This document shows positions 22,963-35,217 of a DNA stretch of 64,000 nucleotides, piece by piece. A program made the position numbers and the translations under genes. The stretch's first letter is position 1. Every line of letters starts with the position of its first letter. The notes under the pieces were generated by a model, which was not told the DNA's origin, searched no databases, and worked only from the letters and a program-made list of their open reading frames with translations. The stretch spans positions 496,001-560,000 of the forward strand of contig MBPM02000036.1 of NCBI GenBank assembly GCA_001695595.3, given 5' to 3'. The DNA is from Plasmopara viticola (lineage: Eukaryota; Oomycota; Peronosporomycetes; Peronosporales; Peronosporaceae).

Positions 22963-25900
22963 CGAAGTCCTCCTAGGAGATGGTAACCACTACCATTGGG
23001 AGTTCAACATGAGAATGGCCCTCGCAAGAAAAGGGCTTTTGGGACACATTATGGGCGCGAAAGGCGAGAGCGAAATAACGGAGACGTGTCTCATGAATGA
23101 CGCCAAGGCATTGGGAATAATTTCCCAGGGCGTCGAGATACAACACCAGACCAAGATACGGTCTGCTACTCGTGCCTTGGAGGCATGGGGAACGCTTCGC
23201 GATTTCTACCATCGTTCCACTCTACACAACCGTGTCACTATGACACGGCGCCTTCATGAGTTTAAGATGGACAGTGGCACTCGCATGATGGAACATCTGG
23301 ACGCGTTCGATGAGCTGGTCGTGGGACTCCAGATGACGGGAGAGCCGGTGGATAAATCAAGACAGCTAGTGGTGCTTCTGAGCAGCTTGCCGGCGGAATA
23401 TGAAAAAATATCTTCTATCGTGGAGAACGCCAAGGACATCACTCTGATCGAAGTCAAGGAGAAGCTGTTGAAGGAGTCAGACAGACTACAGAAGAAGGAA
23501 GCAAGTGAGAAAGCGTTTCGAGCCACAGACAATGATGGACGGATCAAGGGCAGACGAGGAAGTGGCCGCAAGATTTACGCACCACGCAAGGGCGGCAGTT
23601 TTCGGGGAAAATGCTTCGATTGTGACCAGACTCGTCATATGAAACGGGACTGCCCAGCTGCTGAGAACCGTTCCAGAAACCGTTATAGCGGTAATGATGC
23701 AGTGTTTGCTGTGGGGGATGAGCAATCAGTAAGCTGGCTGATCGACAGTGGTGCGACGTCACACATGACCCCTCACCGAAGTGACTTGATCGACTTCAAG
23801 CAACTTAAAGACGACATCAAGGTAACAATTGCAGATGGCAGAAAGTTACGCGTCGAAGGAGCTGGAACAGTGAAGCTTATCGGCTTAGATGGAAGACGCA
23901 TATCGATGATGAAAGTGCTGCTTATCCCTGGACTTGACAGACGTCTACTGTCGGTGGGAAAGCTTGCCGAACGTGGACTAAGTGTGGAGTTTCAGCGTGC
24001 TTCTTGCATCATTTGGGACAAGAACGAAGCTTTGGCAACTGGGACAAGAAATGGGAAAGCTTACACACTGGATTGTTAGCAAGAGGAGGCACGATTGGTG
24101 CAATACTTGGGAGTTGATAGTCAGTGGGAGTTATGGCACGCTCGTATGGGACATCCAAGTGAGGACGTTTTAGAGAAGACTATGCGATCCACAAAAGGTA
24201 TTTCTGCGCTAAAACAAGGTATCAAGACCCTGTGTGGTGGATGCATGAAGGGCAAGCAGACGATCGAAGCCTTTCCAGGACGCTCCATGACAAAGACATC
24301 ACGTGTATTGGAATTAGTTCACACAGACGTGATGGGACCCATGAAGACACTTTCAAAAGGAGGTGCTAGATACATTTTGACGTTTGTGGATGATTATTCA
24401 CGATATGTGGTGGCTTACTTTCTGGCAGAGAAGAGTGAAGTTGCCGACAAGATCAAGATGTTCAAAGCACTGAATGAGAATCAGTGGGGAACCCGTATCA
24501 AGTGCCTGCGTTCGGACAACGGAACGGAGTTTGTCAACAAGGCAGTTACGGATTTATGTCAGCGGAACAGTATCATACATCAGCGTACAGTTCCATACAG
24601 TCCCCAACAAAATGGAATCGCAGAACGAAGAAACCGTACGATAATGGAAAAGGCACGGAGCATGCTACACTACAAGTGTGTTCCGACATGTTGGTGGGCA
24701 GAGGCAGTAAGCACTGCGGTGTACCTGATCAACCGCTCTCCTAATACAATGCACCCAAATAACACCCCATATGAATTGGGATTTAAGATGAAGCCTCGGA
24801 TGGATCATCTTAGGGTGTTTGGATCTCGTGGATATGCTCACGTTGATCAAGTGAAGAGGACGAAGCTCGAAGCCAAAAGCTTCAAGTGCATGTTCCTTGG
24901 TTATGCCGAAGACACCAAGGGTTACCGAGTCTACGATTTTGAGAAAGACAAGATATCAGTATCACAATCGGTGAAGCTGGACGAGCGTGAAGTGGGCGGC
25001 ATTTACGAGACACACCCGCCCAAACAAATAAAAGTGATACACGTTACCAAAGACAACGATGAAAGTGCTGTGTCCGGGCCGACTGAACACCAACAAGATC
25101 AAGATGATCTTATGGAGTGTGAAGGAGAAATCGAAATTCCAGATGCTCCAATGAATGAGGAGGAGTCCGACACAAATGCGTCAAGGGTCGAGATGCTTCG
25201 ATTACCGACCTCAATACACTCTGAACTGACAGAGTACAGAACACCTACACTGGATGCACAGGAAGATCGATTGGTATTTCGACCGCAAGTGGAACGTTCA
25301 AGGCGTACATATGAACCAATGTTGTTGCTGGAAAATGGATCAGATGCCGATGAAAGTCTGGGAGGAAGCGAAGGACCACCATCTCCAAAGCGTGCAAGAA
25401 TTGATGAAGACGGCCTGATAGCTGAAGCTATTCTCGCTTACGCTGTGAGTGTTGGTGAAGAATCAGACTTGCCTACCACGTATGCGCAGGCAATGTCTAG
25501 TGACGAGGCAGAACAGTGGCGACAAGCGATGGACGCCATATTTACAGTCGCATCACAAAAACAAAACATGGACACTCGTTCCACGAATATCAATTGGACG
25601 TACGATTGGATGCCGCTGGTTTTTTGCTAAGAAGCGTGACCAGAATGGATGTGTTGTGCGCTACAAAGAACGATTGGTGGCTAAAGGTTTCAAGCAGAAA
25701 TACGGCGTGGATTTCTTCGAGACTTACTCTCCAGTGGCCAACATGAACTCAATTCGAGTTGTACTCGCAGTGTGTGCGGTATTATGCTACAAAATGGAAC
25801 AGCTGGACGTCGACACCGCCTTTCTCAACAGTGTACGATCGGATCGTGTTCACATGGAAGTTCCAATTGGTGTTAAGGGAGCTCAAGGATTTGCGTGTCA

Positions 25901-27052
25901 GCTGAACAAAGCTATATATGGTCTCAAGCAAGCTGCAAGCTCTTGGAACAAGACGATCGACCACGTCTTCAAGAAGAACGATCTCAAAAGTTGTGGAGCG
26001 GATCAATGCGTCTACGTGAAGAAAGTGGAAGAAGGTTTTGTGTACGTATGTCTTTATGTCGATGATATGATCATTGCAGCCAAGACGAGCGACGAGATTC
26101 TAGAGGTCAAGGGGATGCTTAAAAGTGTTTTCAAGATGAAGGATCTCGGTATGGCGAAGTTCATCTTGGGCATGGAGATCGACCACGACATGACAGCTTC
26201 CACACTAATGATCAAGCAAACACGCTACATTAGCGACGTGGCTGAGCGTTTTGGACAGAAAAACGCCAAGAACGTCGACAATCCGTGTACGTCCGGTCTC
26301 AAGCTGTCAGCATCACAGTCACCAAGTACAGAAGTTGAGCGTTCAGAGATGCGGTCAAGGCCATACCGCTCACTAATTGGATGTCTGCTATATGTTACAA
26401 CTTGCACTCGGCCGGACGTCGCATACATCGTGACACAACTGTCTCGATTTCTCGAAAATCCGGGATTACCACATTGGAACGCCGCAATTCGTGTATTGCG
26501 CTACTTAAATTCGACACGTCATCATGGGATCGTTTACCAAAGAGAAACGGGAAAGGTGGTTGTTGAAGCATTTTCGGATGCTGACTGAGGTAGCAACACC
26601 GATGACAGACGGTCTGTCTCAGGTGTGTTGATCAACATTGGTAAAGCTCCAGTTGTATTCAAGCCCAAGTATCAGAGAACCGTTGCACTAAGTTCCGCAG
26701 AAGCAGAGTATATGGCGCTCAGCTTGTGCACACAAGAAGTACTTTGGGCGCGCGCAATGCTCAAGGACATGGGTCAAGAACAAGTGGGAGGCACGCAAAT
26801 ATGGGAAGACAATCAAGGTGCGATAGCTTTGGCAAACAACGCGGGCTACCACGCACGTACAAAGCACGTGGACATCAGACATCACTTTATTCGGGAGAAC
26901 GTTCAGCATGGATTACTCAAGATTGGCTAATTGATACAAGGAGTCAGCTTGCAGATATGCTAACCAAGGCGCTTGGAACCAAGATGCTGAAGTATCTGCG
27001 CGAAGCCTCCGGAATCAAGACCAAGTCAGCAACAAAGGACACACAGCATTAG
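22963..27052 (+). pseudogene. Copia-2 gag-pol, broken
   Basis: Closely related to copia-3 along its whole length but inactivated several times. The sense-to-stop change at 24077..24079 (TAG where copia-3 has Gln) lies after the protease. A one-base insertion near 25537 shifts the frame just before RT. A Trp-to-stop TGA lies at 26586..26588 in RNase H, and a small indel near 26928 ends another frame. The zinc knuckle keeps its three Cys and His but has Arg in place of the conserved Gly (DQTRHMKRDC). Protease DSGATSH, integrase HHCC, SDNGTEF, RT YVDD and RNase H SSAEAEY are all still readable. Reading frames continue upstream into the SINE piece, but there is no in-frame ATG there. Confidence 0.93.
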
Positions 27053-27065
27053 CGGTGAGTGGGAG

Positions 27066-27210
27066 TGTTAAATTTACACCGCTGAAAACATGTTGAACAG
27101 GTGGATGGCTTCACAGTAATTACAAGTACGTCACAATAAGTAATTAAATATGGTAGCCGTTCATTGGTCAGGATGAATTTTTCACTTCGGTTTTTACTTT
27201 CTTCTCAACA
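27066..27210 (+). repeat. Copia-2 3' LTR
   Basis: A 145-bp LTR of the TGTTA...CAACA type with several substitutions relative to the LTRs of copia-1 and copia-3 (for example TGTTAAATTTACACC at its start). It is therefore older or less constrained than either. Confidence 0.9.
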
Positions 27211-27999
27211 AGATTAAGAATACTTCATTTATTTGTAAGGCGAAAAAATGAAACAGTAACGACAAAAACAAATTTGTTTTGAAAGAGTATAAGACTTTGG
27301 CCGTTTCGAATACGATACTGCGTTCAAGCAATTCGTTACATGGCTAAATACAAACAAATACAAATCATAAAAAGAGAACTTTGCTTATGCTTTCCTTCTT
27401 AATTAATTGGTGCGTTGCGCGTTGTGATAAGTAGAATTTTGATATCCTTCTCCATTTTCCCCAGATCTATCATTTCATACAGAAAATGTAAAGCACTATT
27501 TCTGATTGTTTGTTTTAAGATATAATATCCTGCATGTTTCTTTCGAAAGACGCACTGTCGATCCACCCTTCAATCCCTTATAAGTGAAGACTGTATCGCT
27601 GCATGCAGCACGCGATCTAAATAATTGTATATTATGAGGTTGAAAGCAACTAAAAATCATTGGTTCTTTGTTACCATGCAAGCAAGGAAACAAAATAAAA
27701 AGACAGCTTTTCAAAATACTTATACGATAAGGTGCGTACTTGCTATTTAATAGCCGTATTTTGCTGTGTTTGAGGAAGTCGGCTTGTACCTCATAGTAGC
27801 CAGAGAACTTGTAGATAATCATGCTCAAGCTGCACACTTCGCCTAAAGAGAAATTTCATCTACTTTCCGTCCGCAATTTAAAAATTCATCTACATATCGT
27901 AGACGCTCGTTACGATGCCGGTATGAATGACTTCTATGTCAAGAAAGCAAATGGTATCACGGGCTAACAGGCAAAATCACCTCACTTAATTCCGTGTTA

Positions 28000-29060
28000 T
28001 ATTTTCCGAAGGTGGATGGAACTTGGCAACAGATCCATGCTTGTAATAATTCGAAGGGTGCAAAGGCACTAGCACCTATTGAAAAAAGAGCTGCTTATTA
28101 TGTATAGTACATTAGATGTGATAGATATTTACTTTATCAGAATGAGGACCTGATAGAGTTTGATATAGTCATCACGGTGAATGGCTCGCCGAGCAATTTG
28201 CTTTGAGAGTAGTTAGTGATGCCACAAGAGATTCCTTGTGTCCCGGCATCATGGTGTTGGCTAAACTATAGCAAAGTCGGTTTTGTGAGGTCTCTGTGGT
28301 CCATATGGGTTCTTTCCTTGCTGCAAGAACACACGTGTCGAAGCTGCTGAATTCTTGATTGGTCTTCAAGACATCAAACATTGCCTTGTACACTCTTAGA
28401 GTCGACTTATCTACGGTAAAATGGCTACGGATGTCGTCTTAGGTGTCTTCTCTTCTGGTGTATCTCGCAAAAGAAGCCAACCTTTTCCACAAGTGCAGTG
28501 CTGGCTGTGCAGGTCTCACTAAGATCCTGTCCGAGCTATTAAAAAACATCGTGAGCGGGAATAGCCTGCCTTTCGATCGTGTACTACATCGTTCACGACC
28601 AAGTGATCTATTAAGCATAAAAAAGCCTTTCAGCGGTCACTTATGGATGCTTTGAAAAACGTAGCCGACTGGCGACATTTTGGACGAATCTTACGATCCC
28701 AATGGTTGTTTTTTACTACAACTCGATGAGGACATAGTCAAAATTATTCAATCTAAATAAATTCGGCTAACAAAATAACATCAGCCAAGACAAGAAACTA
28801 CTTGCTTTGAAGTATGCACTGGTAAAATATCGAGTGCATTATTATGCTCTGAGCCTTTGTAGTCGGTTGAAACCGTCATTGTTGCGGATGGCAATGAACA
28901 AGCTCTTTTTGTTCCAGGTGATGATAGGATGGCTGTAAACATCTGCGGAATTTAGATTTCGCGCTAAATACAAACCAGGCAAGCTTGATGTGCTTGCCGA
29001 CCGGCTTAAAACAGGCCAGACTATGAGTTGAGCTACATTAGCAGGTTTAAAAGCTCTATA
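28000..29060 (+). pseudogene. Ty3/gypsy RT and RNase H remnant (copy B)
   Basis: Parallel to 690..1870. The MPQ block lies near 28218, LLALKYALVK near 28800 and YKPGKLDVLADRL near 28970, all separated by stops. Most of the disabling changes are shared with copy A, so the element was dead before it was duplicated. Confidence 0.6.
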
Positions 29061-32000
29061 ATCGAATAGACCTATTAGCCAAATAAAAACTGTAGTCATT
29101 AGTGTGACTCATCGCACGTACAGATATCGAAGTAGCGTGACCAGCATCCAGAATGTTTTTGCGGTTGCTTCGTCTTAGTGATTGAACGCTTGAATTCCTG
29201 ACCTGTCATGCATTACTAGGACTTTTTCAAAAAGAAGTTTGATTACTTAAACTCATCACCAATCATAAGCTTCGATTACTTGATTTCGACACCAGAACTG
29301 TCTTGATCCTGGACCATAGAGTGCTTGTGCGCTGGCGCCGCCTTATCTTGATTTCTTCAAAAAAAATTAAAGTGAACTGTGTTAAGATAAACAAAGTCAT
29401 TTGAAGTGAAGTCATCCGAAGGAAAAGAGCTGCCCCGTAGAATTTCACAGCTTCATGTACAAGCCATCGTGCGGATTTAATAAATGGGGTAAAGTTAAAA
29501 ATACGTTTTGATAATCATTTCAGCGAGCGGTGAAAAGGCATTGCAAAAATCACGTGAAAAGCTGGTGAAGAGAACAACACATAGTAATGAACGCGATAGA
29601 TAAATTACTGAGCACGTTCGCGACTAGACTATACCGGCTAAGTGCAAGAGAATTGTTGCAGCAACAAAATGCGACAAAATATGGACTGGGCACTTTCAAC
29701 ACAAAAATGCAGTCAGAAAGCGTGTGAATGCATAAAAAATTTTGTGATAAATTTCGCAGATTAAGGATTGAAAGAGTACATGCTGTCAAGTCTGATATAA
29801 GAAAGCAAGTCTATCTGCAGTAAGCGGAGGAGCTAGTGCACTTTGTGAAGTCCACAAAATCCGGTCAAGAATAAGAGGGTGAGAAGAGACGTGGTTAAAT
29901 AAGCTGCAAAAAGGACAGAAGGTAGCAACAAAGTGCTAAAATTTTAAGCACGAGGGATGTGAGGCGATCTAAGAATATCAAGAACAAGACGATTGTTGCG
30001 GGTTTCGTGCCGTTCGTCGGTCTGTCAGGTTGGGCTAGGGCTGGTAAGGACTGGACAGAGCTTTAAAGTATAAACAGCGAATTAAGTAAACATCTGATAT
30101 ATAAAATATGACGGTAGCTCGTAGATTGTGACGACATCAGTCGGCAAGGAGATTTGAGTGTGCTGAAAAAGCGAGCTACACGCAAATTATGCTAATTATA
30201 GCATTAACTCGCATGACACAAGGGGTACCTCGTATTGTATCGCGAAATACAAAGAAATATCGACGGGTTCATTAGTAAAGTAGCAGCGCTCTACGTTAAA
30301 ATTTTAAACAGTGTGCTAATAATCCGTGTGGTGGGTATAAACAGGAAACTTTTGTTAGCATTGTTATTATGTCGGTATTGGCAAAAAAAGAAAGCTTTCG
30401 ATGAAAACATGCGATTAAGATTGCTGGTGCATTTCGGAATATATTTGCGCGTCTAAATATTGCCAGAATTGTCAAGACAAAAAAGAACCTGGTGGGATAA
30501 AGCTCTCTGGTGAAGATAAAGCAAATTGACTGACGTGTGCGCAATAAATTAGATGACGGTCTAGGAAGAACACAGGAAAGAGGGCACTGAATGACGAAGC
30601 TTGAGAGGTCGTTTGCTGACACTTTTAATAAAATGGACACTCTGACAGACAGGCAGACGAGCTTTTTCAGCTTTACATCTGACACAGTTGTACCCGTGAC
30701 TGGCAATGTAACTGAGAATTCATTCCTTTGCGGTAGTCTGGGTGTGGCACCCTGGGTGTGGCGCCCTGGGTGTGGCGCTCACATCATCTTCACACTCTTT
30801 GACGAAATCCATAGCCGTCATTTATTTTGCCTGAGCTTTGTTAAACTCTGCGCGTTGTATCCCCTTTTTCTAGCTTAACCTCTCTATCACTTCCAGCTTT
30901 TTGACTGAGCTGTGCCTTCAGCTCGGCTCAGGCGTCTTCTTTGACTACCGTAAGCCCATTTTCATGAGCAGATTAATGTGTTAATACAATGCTGCTCCAT
31001 TGACCTTGCCGATGCTGCTCGATTCACTTTAGTTAATGGATATACACTCAGATCACCTTATCGTGTTCCGCAAGCCGCCTCCTGACTCGTGCAAGTCCTC
31101 GCATCTTGAATAGCCTAAAAGCCGCGCTAAAGTTTCAACCTTGTTCCATCTGGCTGGATACGTAGAATATATTTGACCAGCAACACACCCCGAACTTGCA
31201 ACGTCCGGCTATTTATCAGGAGATAGGTCGTTAATGTACACACCGTCTATTTTCTGTCGGTGACATGCCTTACAGAAACCTTTAGTAAAGACTCTAAAGA
31301 CTCAACTGCGATAGTGTCGGCCTGCACGATTGAATCTACAGACGCATAAGATCTGTTCCAAACCAAATCTGTCCATTAATGCTAGATGTAAAAGGAGCGC
31401 TGACATAAAACGAATATTCTCGTCTCTAGAGAAATAACTATCCTCGAAACTTCGAACCTCATCTGAGGTGCTCTTCATATCCTTGCCCTCATGCTCGACC
31501 TTGTTGGTAGTGGTGCGACGAATACCTATACGACGGATGATAGAACATCAGCCCGTACGTTTATAAAAGGAGGCAGAAGAGCTGAATGTCTTCAGTGCTG
31601 TGCTTTCAAAGCAGCCAGCCGATCCTGGAGCTCACTACCAAGGGAAACCGTTTCTCGACATTTTCCGGAGATCGCCGATTCCAGTGCGGTAGTAGATCTG
31701 CCGATAACTTTTATTGGTCACATGGCCAAATGAGTCCATTTCTTCCCGTGGCACAATAATTGTTCGAAAACCTTTTAGAAAATTTGTAAACAGACCATCA
31801 AGGCCGATCTCGAGAGCAATCCCAAACCTGTACATTTGGTCCTTCAGAAGCTACTACTTTTTATAAAGTGGACGAATGACCGGTCTTTGTTGGCTCTACT
31901 TGATCGCAAAGGCTAACGGTAACTCCACGCTGTGTGCACTTTGAAGCAAAGGCGTCCATACAATTTCAAGGGTTTCTTGTGAGATGGTGTAATTATCCTG

Positions 32001-33492
32001 CTTCACAGAATTTCAAAGACCTACTGAAACGGCACTGTCACGACTCACCAATGGCCATAAAAATTAGGATCCGAAGTACCGCGTGCTTGATTTCTCATTA
32101 ACGATATCTCTACCGCACTTTGTATGACTATTGCACTTGCAAAGCCTATTGTATAGGATGCTGTGAGAACAAGTGCCCAAACATTTTGTTATACCAACAA
32201 ATCAAAAATTGTTTCGTCGAGCTTATCACAATTCGGAAAGGAATCAGTCGGCAATGCCGTCGACCTTACCAAGACAATGTCGACACACCGGCCATGTCAA
32301 ATATCTAGATAAATAATGACAAAATGACTTGTATTTCAAGCTTAAAATTCTAGTAGGTTAGCGGTCTTAAGACTAGTTGTACTCTCAAGTCGCAGACGCA
32401 CAGGATGTAATTCTGTTCATTTAAATGCTTACGTGCGATAACAGAGCTGAAAAAAAACAGAAAGAAATCCCACACCGTCTATCTCTTTTGGCTTACGACA
32501 TCTAAGGAATTGCTGTAGCAGGTTTTGATATATGTAAAGAGCACGCGCATAGTAGATTTTGAAGACTTAACAAAGCCAAATCTGAAAAGAACTCTAAATT
32601 TGTTGTTGCTTCGTTTCCCGTTTGGACATGTTTTTGTAATCATGGCTTTCAGCCATTTTGACCCAAACAAAACACGTCCCAAAGATACGGAGTCATCAAC
32701 TCATTTACAGATTGTGGGCGTTAGGGGGGGGGCAATCTCCCCAACAGCGGTAGCAATGACGGTAAGAATGAGCCAACAAATTTTCGTTAACGGTGTGTTA
32801 CTGTTGAGGCATTATCGGGACGTTGTTTAACTCAACGAGTGGGAAAATGCTTTTGCTGCGCTTTGAAGACATTGCGCAGCCTGACTTCGACGATGCTATT
32901 TAATCGCCCAGTCCATCGATTCGCGGATGATCCACTGTGCGTGCGTGTGAACATGTCCAGCCTACCTTACAAACGCTCTTCCAAAATATGCAGGTCTTGG
33001 TGTGTGACAATTGACCCTGGAGAATTATGCTCCGTAAAGACACGATCAATAAGAGCGATGCTGCTTTTTCGACGCCGCACCTAAGGAGTAATTTTGCTCA
33101 ATTGGCTACCAAAGATCACGAAATGGTGCTACATACCCAGTATCTCGACGGAATTGGCACACTAATGGACTGCAACCATACAAATGTTTCGGTCCACATA
33201 TGTGGCTCTTAGCGCACATAATGCGAAGTGTGTATAATTGGTGTTTCCCGTCAAGCCATATCTCTATGGATGGTCTGCTACAGACATGATCAAAAGGGCT
33301 CCCAATAGCAAGAACAGTCTTTGCTAAGACGCAGCGACAAATCGCTGATTTCTATCCAAATTAGCTTCGTTCCCGGGAGAACGACTCAGGAGGAATGTGC
33401 CGCTTAAATTAGTAAAATAGCGTACCGTTTTTTCTACCTACAGCGAGGAATACGCTGTAAGATTCACGCCAACATTCTGTAGCAAGTGGCGC

Positions 33493-33786
33493 ATAGTAGA
33501 CGCTTTTAATTTAATATACTTTCACACCGGCTTAAGCGTTATCTTTTTCTTGGTTTGTGATGCGAAACGACAGGATGAGACGATCGATATACGACGCACT
33601 CGTCAGCACTCGGTCTATCTTGCTTTGGGAGTAGTTGGTCATGTCTTGAAAGCTATCGAACGCGTCTACAGACTTCGCAAGGCGTATGTACCGATGTATT
33701 TCAATGATATCGCTTTAGTGCAGAGCGAGGATAGTATCATAGACCTTTTTGCATGTATTATATTCCAACAGCTTTCTACATTTTAA
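33493..33786 (+). pseudogene. Second gypsy RT fragment, copy B
   Basis: Counterpart of 6340..6648. It carries the same YFNDIALVQS block, with Asn where the first catalytic Asp of YxDD should be, and the same shortened spacing. Confidence 0.5.
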
Positions 33787-34212
33787 CCCTACTAGATCGT
33801 ATTATTCAAGCAATTTTATAAACACTTTCCCAACAATATAAAAACAAATCTCAATGCATAAGGGGCGGCCAGACTTATAACTAATGTCAAAGACCGATCA
33901 CTATATACTTTACCACTTTTACGTAAGGTAGTTGGCCGCTTGTGTAGTGCGCAATAGCACACGGTTTGCAGCTTAAGTCTCTTTTTAGGAGTCTCTTAGA
34001 TCAAAGAAAAGTCGTTGGGCACAGATATAGCCGTACATTCATCCGCTTTGGTAAGATGAAGGATTTGCAACAGAATCACAGTTTTGTCATCATTATCTTG
34101 CTTCATTCAAAATTGTTACTATAGATCAAATTTCGAAATGCTAACATTCACCAACAATTTATAAAGGTTTTTGTCACTTTGGCTTAGAGTGATTGTTCTA
34201 AAGTACGACAAA

Positions 34213-34528
34213 AACCGACCCTGTGGCTCGAGCGGTTAGCCGTTCGACCCAGGACCGGGAGGTACCTGGTTCGATACCCATAGGATTCGAATTAAGGCAG
34301 CCGGAGATAGGTCGCTAAAGTGGACGAGCCATCACACCCGAGTGTGTGACTGCCCTACCAAAAACGCGCCCGATTGGGTAGTTTGGGTGGGGGACGCCCC
34401 ACTGACCGAAAAAGCCTCTTAGTGTAATGAGGGGTACGGAATTCGGTCCCAATACGGGTCGGATTGCTACCAGCATCCCGCGATAGAGACAGCTTAGTCC
34501 TAGCGCGTGGGTTCCGGTAGCTCAAATC
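34213..34528 (+). mobile_element. tRNA-derived SINE
   Basis: About 316 bp flanked by a perfect 16-bp target duplication (TCTAAAGTACGACAAA at 34197..34212 and 34529..34544). The head has RNA polymerase III promoter elements: an A box near 34225 (TGGCTCGAGCGG) and a B box near 34269 (GGTTCGATACC), with tRNA-like spacing. The body is GC-richer than its surroundings and shows no open frame. The 3' end is not a long A tail. It would be mobilised by a LINE reverse transcriptase encoded elsewhere. It is the only copy in the window. Confidence 0.85.
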
Positions 34529-34858
34529 TCTAAAGTACGACAAATGATTTATGAAATCTTCCGGAAGCAGCAGAATTGTTGTACGGATAAAAAAATCGTA
34601 ATATTCTCGAAGTTTCCAATCTACTGGGTGATTTGTAGTAACATCTCCTCTTCGGATTGGAAATAACACAAAATCACTGCCATTGTATTACTATTTTATA
34701 TCGTGCGAGGCAACAAGAAACGAATTCGGCTTCATTTTCTTACGCACTTAACCTGTTTCCTTCTATTATAACCAAACAAGACTAAGAAAAGAGTCTAATC
34801 CAACCATTAAAAACGTGCAAATTATACTACTGCTATCGATTAGTACACTGCCAAGGTT

Positions 34859-34966
34859 AACATCAGCCAATGCTTGGGCTGTATTTAGGTAGCACTGATT
34901 AGCATCAGCAAATGCTTGGGCTGGATAAAAGCAACACTGATTAACACCAGCCAGTCCTTAGGTTCT
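34859..34966. repeat. 42-bp tandem repeat, about 2.5 units
   Basis: Units start at 34859, 34901 and 34943 with the pattern A(A/G)CA(T/C)CAGC(C/A)A(A/G)T...; the first two units share GCTTGGGCTG and (C)ACTGATTA. The array lies about 250 bp upstream of the RxLR pseudogene. Confidence 0.75.
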
Positions 34967-35217
34967 GTCCGCAGTATGTAGTCATCTAAATGTGCGGTAC
35001 GCTTAATCGAACATTTTGTAGCCACGCCACAAGTTGTCGAGCAGGCGCAGGGTTCCTGAAGCGGCCCTACAAAGCAAATCAACCTTTGCAGCGTTTCCTC
35101 GACATATAAAATGGCTCCTGTACTAACCCTTCTTTATCGATGATGCGCAAAGGGAGACTAGGAACGTGATCCACGAGCACTACCCTTCTATTATCCATCC
35201 GGCTAGCAAAATATCAA

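Larger units (their letters stand above)
22858..27210 (+). mobile_element. Copia-2: 5'-truncated Ty1/copia element fused to a SINE-B fragment
   Basis: Copia homology starts at about 22963, at the CGAAGTCCTCCTAGGAGATGG that in copia-3 lies a few codons into gag. The 5' LTR, leader and first codons are missing. In their place stands 22858..22962, a perfect in-register piece of the SINE-B family (ATGGAAGACCCTCACG... to ...ACTGAGCCTAGC). The 3' end is complete: purine tract 27052..27065, LTR 27066..27210. Copy B of the gypsy duplication begins about 6 bp after the LTR. Without a 5' LTR no target duplication can be checked. Confidence 0.85.
27216..34218. repeat. Copy B of the gypsy segmental duplication
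   Basis: Direct-orientation counterpart of 1..6724 plus 11151..11510, uninterrupted by copia-1; the empty insertion site lies at 33857..33861. Copy B differs by small indels, for example a 14-bp unit present three times at 30742..30780 but once in copy A, and one G fewer in the poly-G run near 32724. It holds the same degenerate RT (about 28000..28290), RNase H (28795..29060) and second RT fragment (33493..33786). No intact gene is present. Confidence 0.9.

Noticed and set aside
34213..34290. Functional tRNA gene
   Set aside because: A and B boxes are present, but there is no closed acceptor stem, the homology continues into a 316-bp unit, and a 16-bp target duplication marks it as a SINE.
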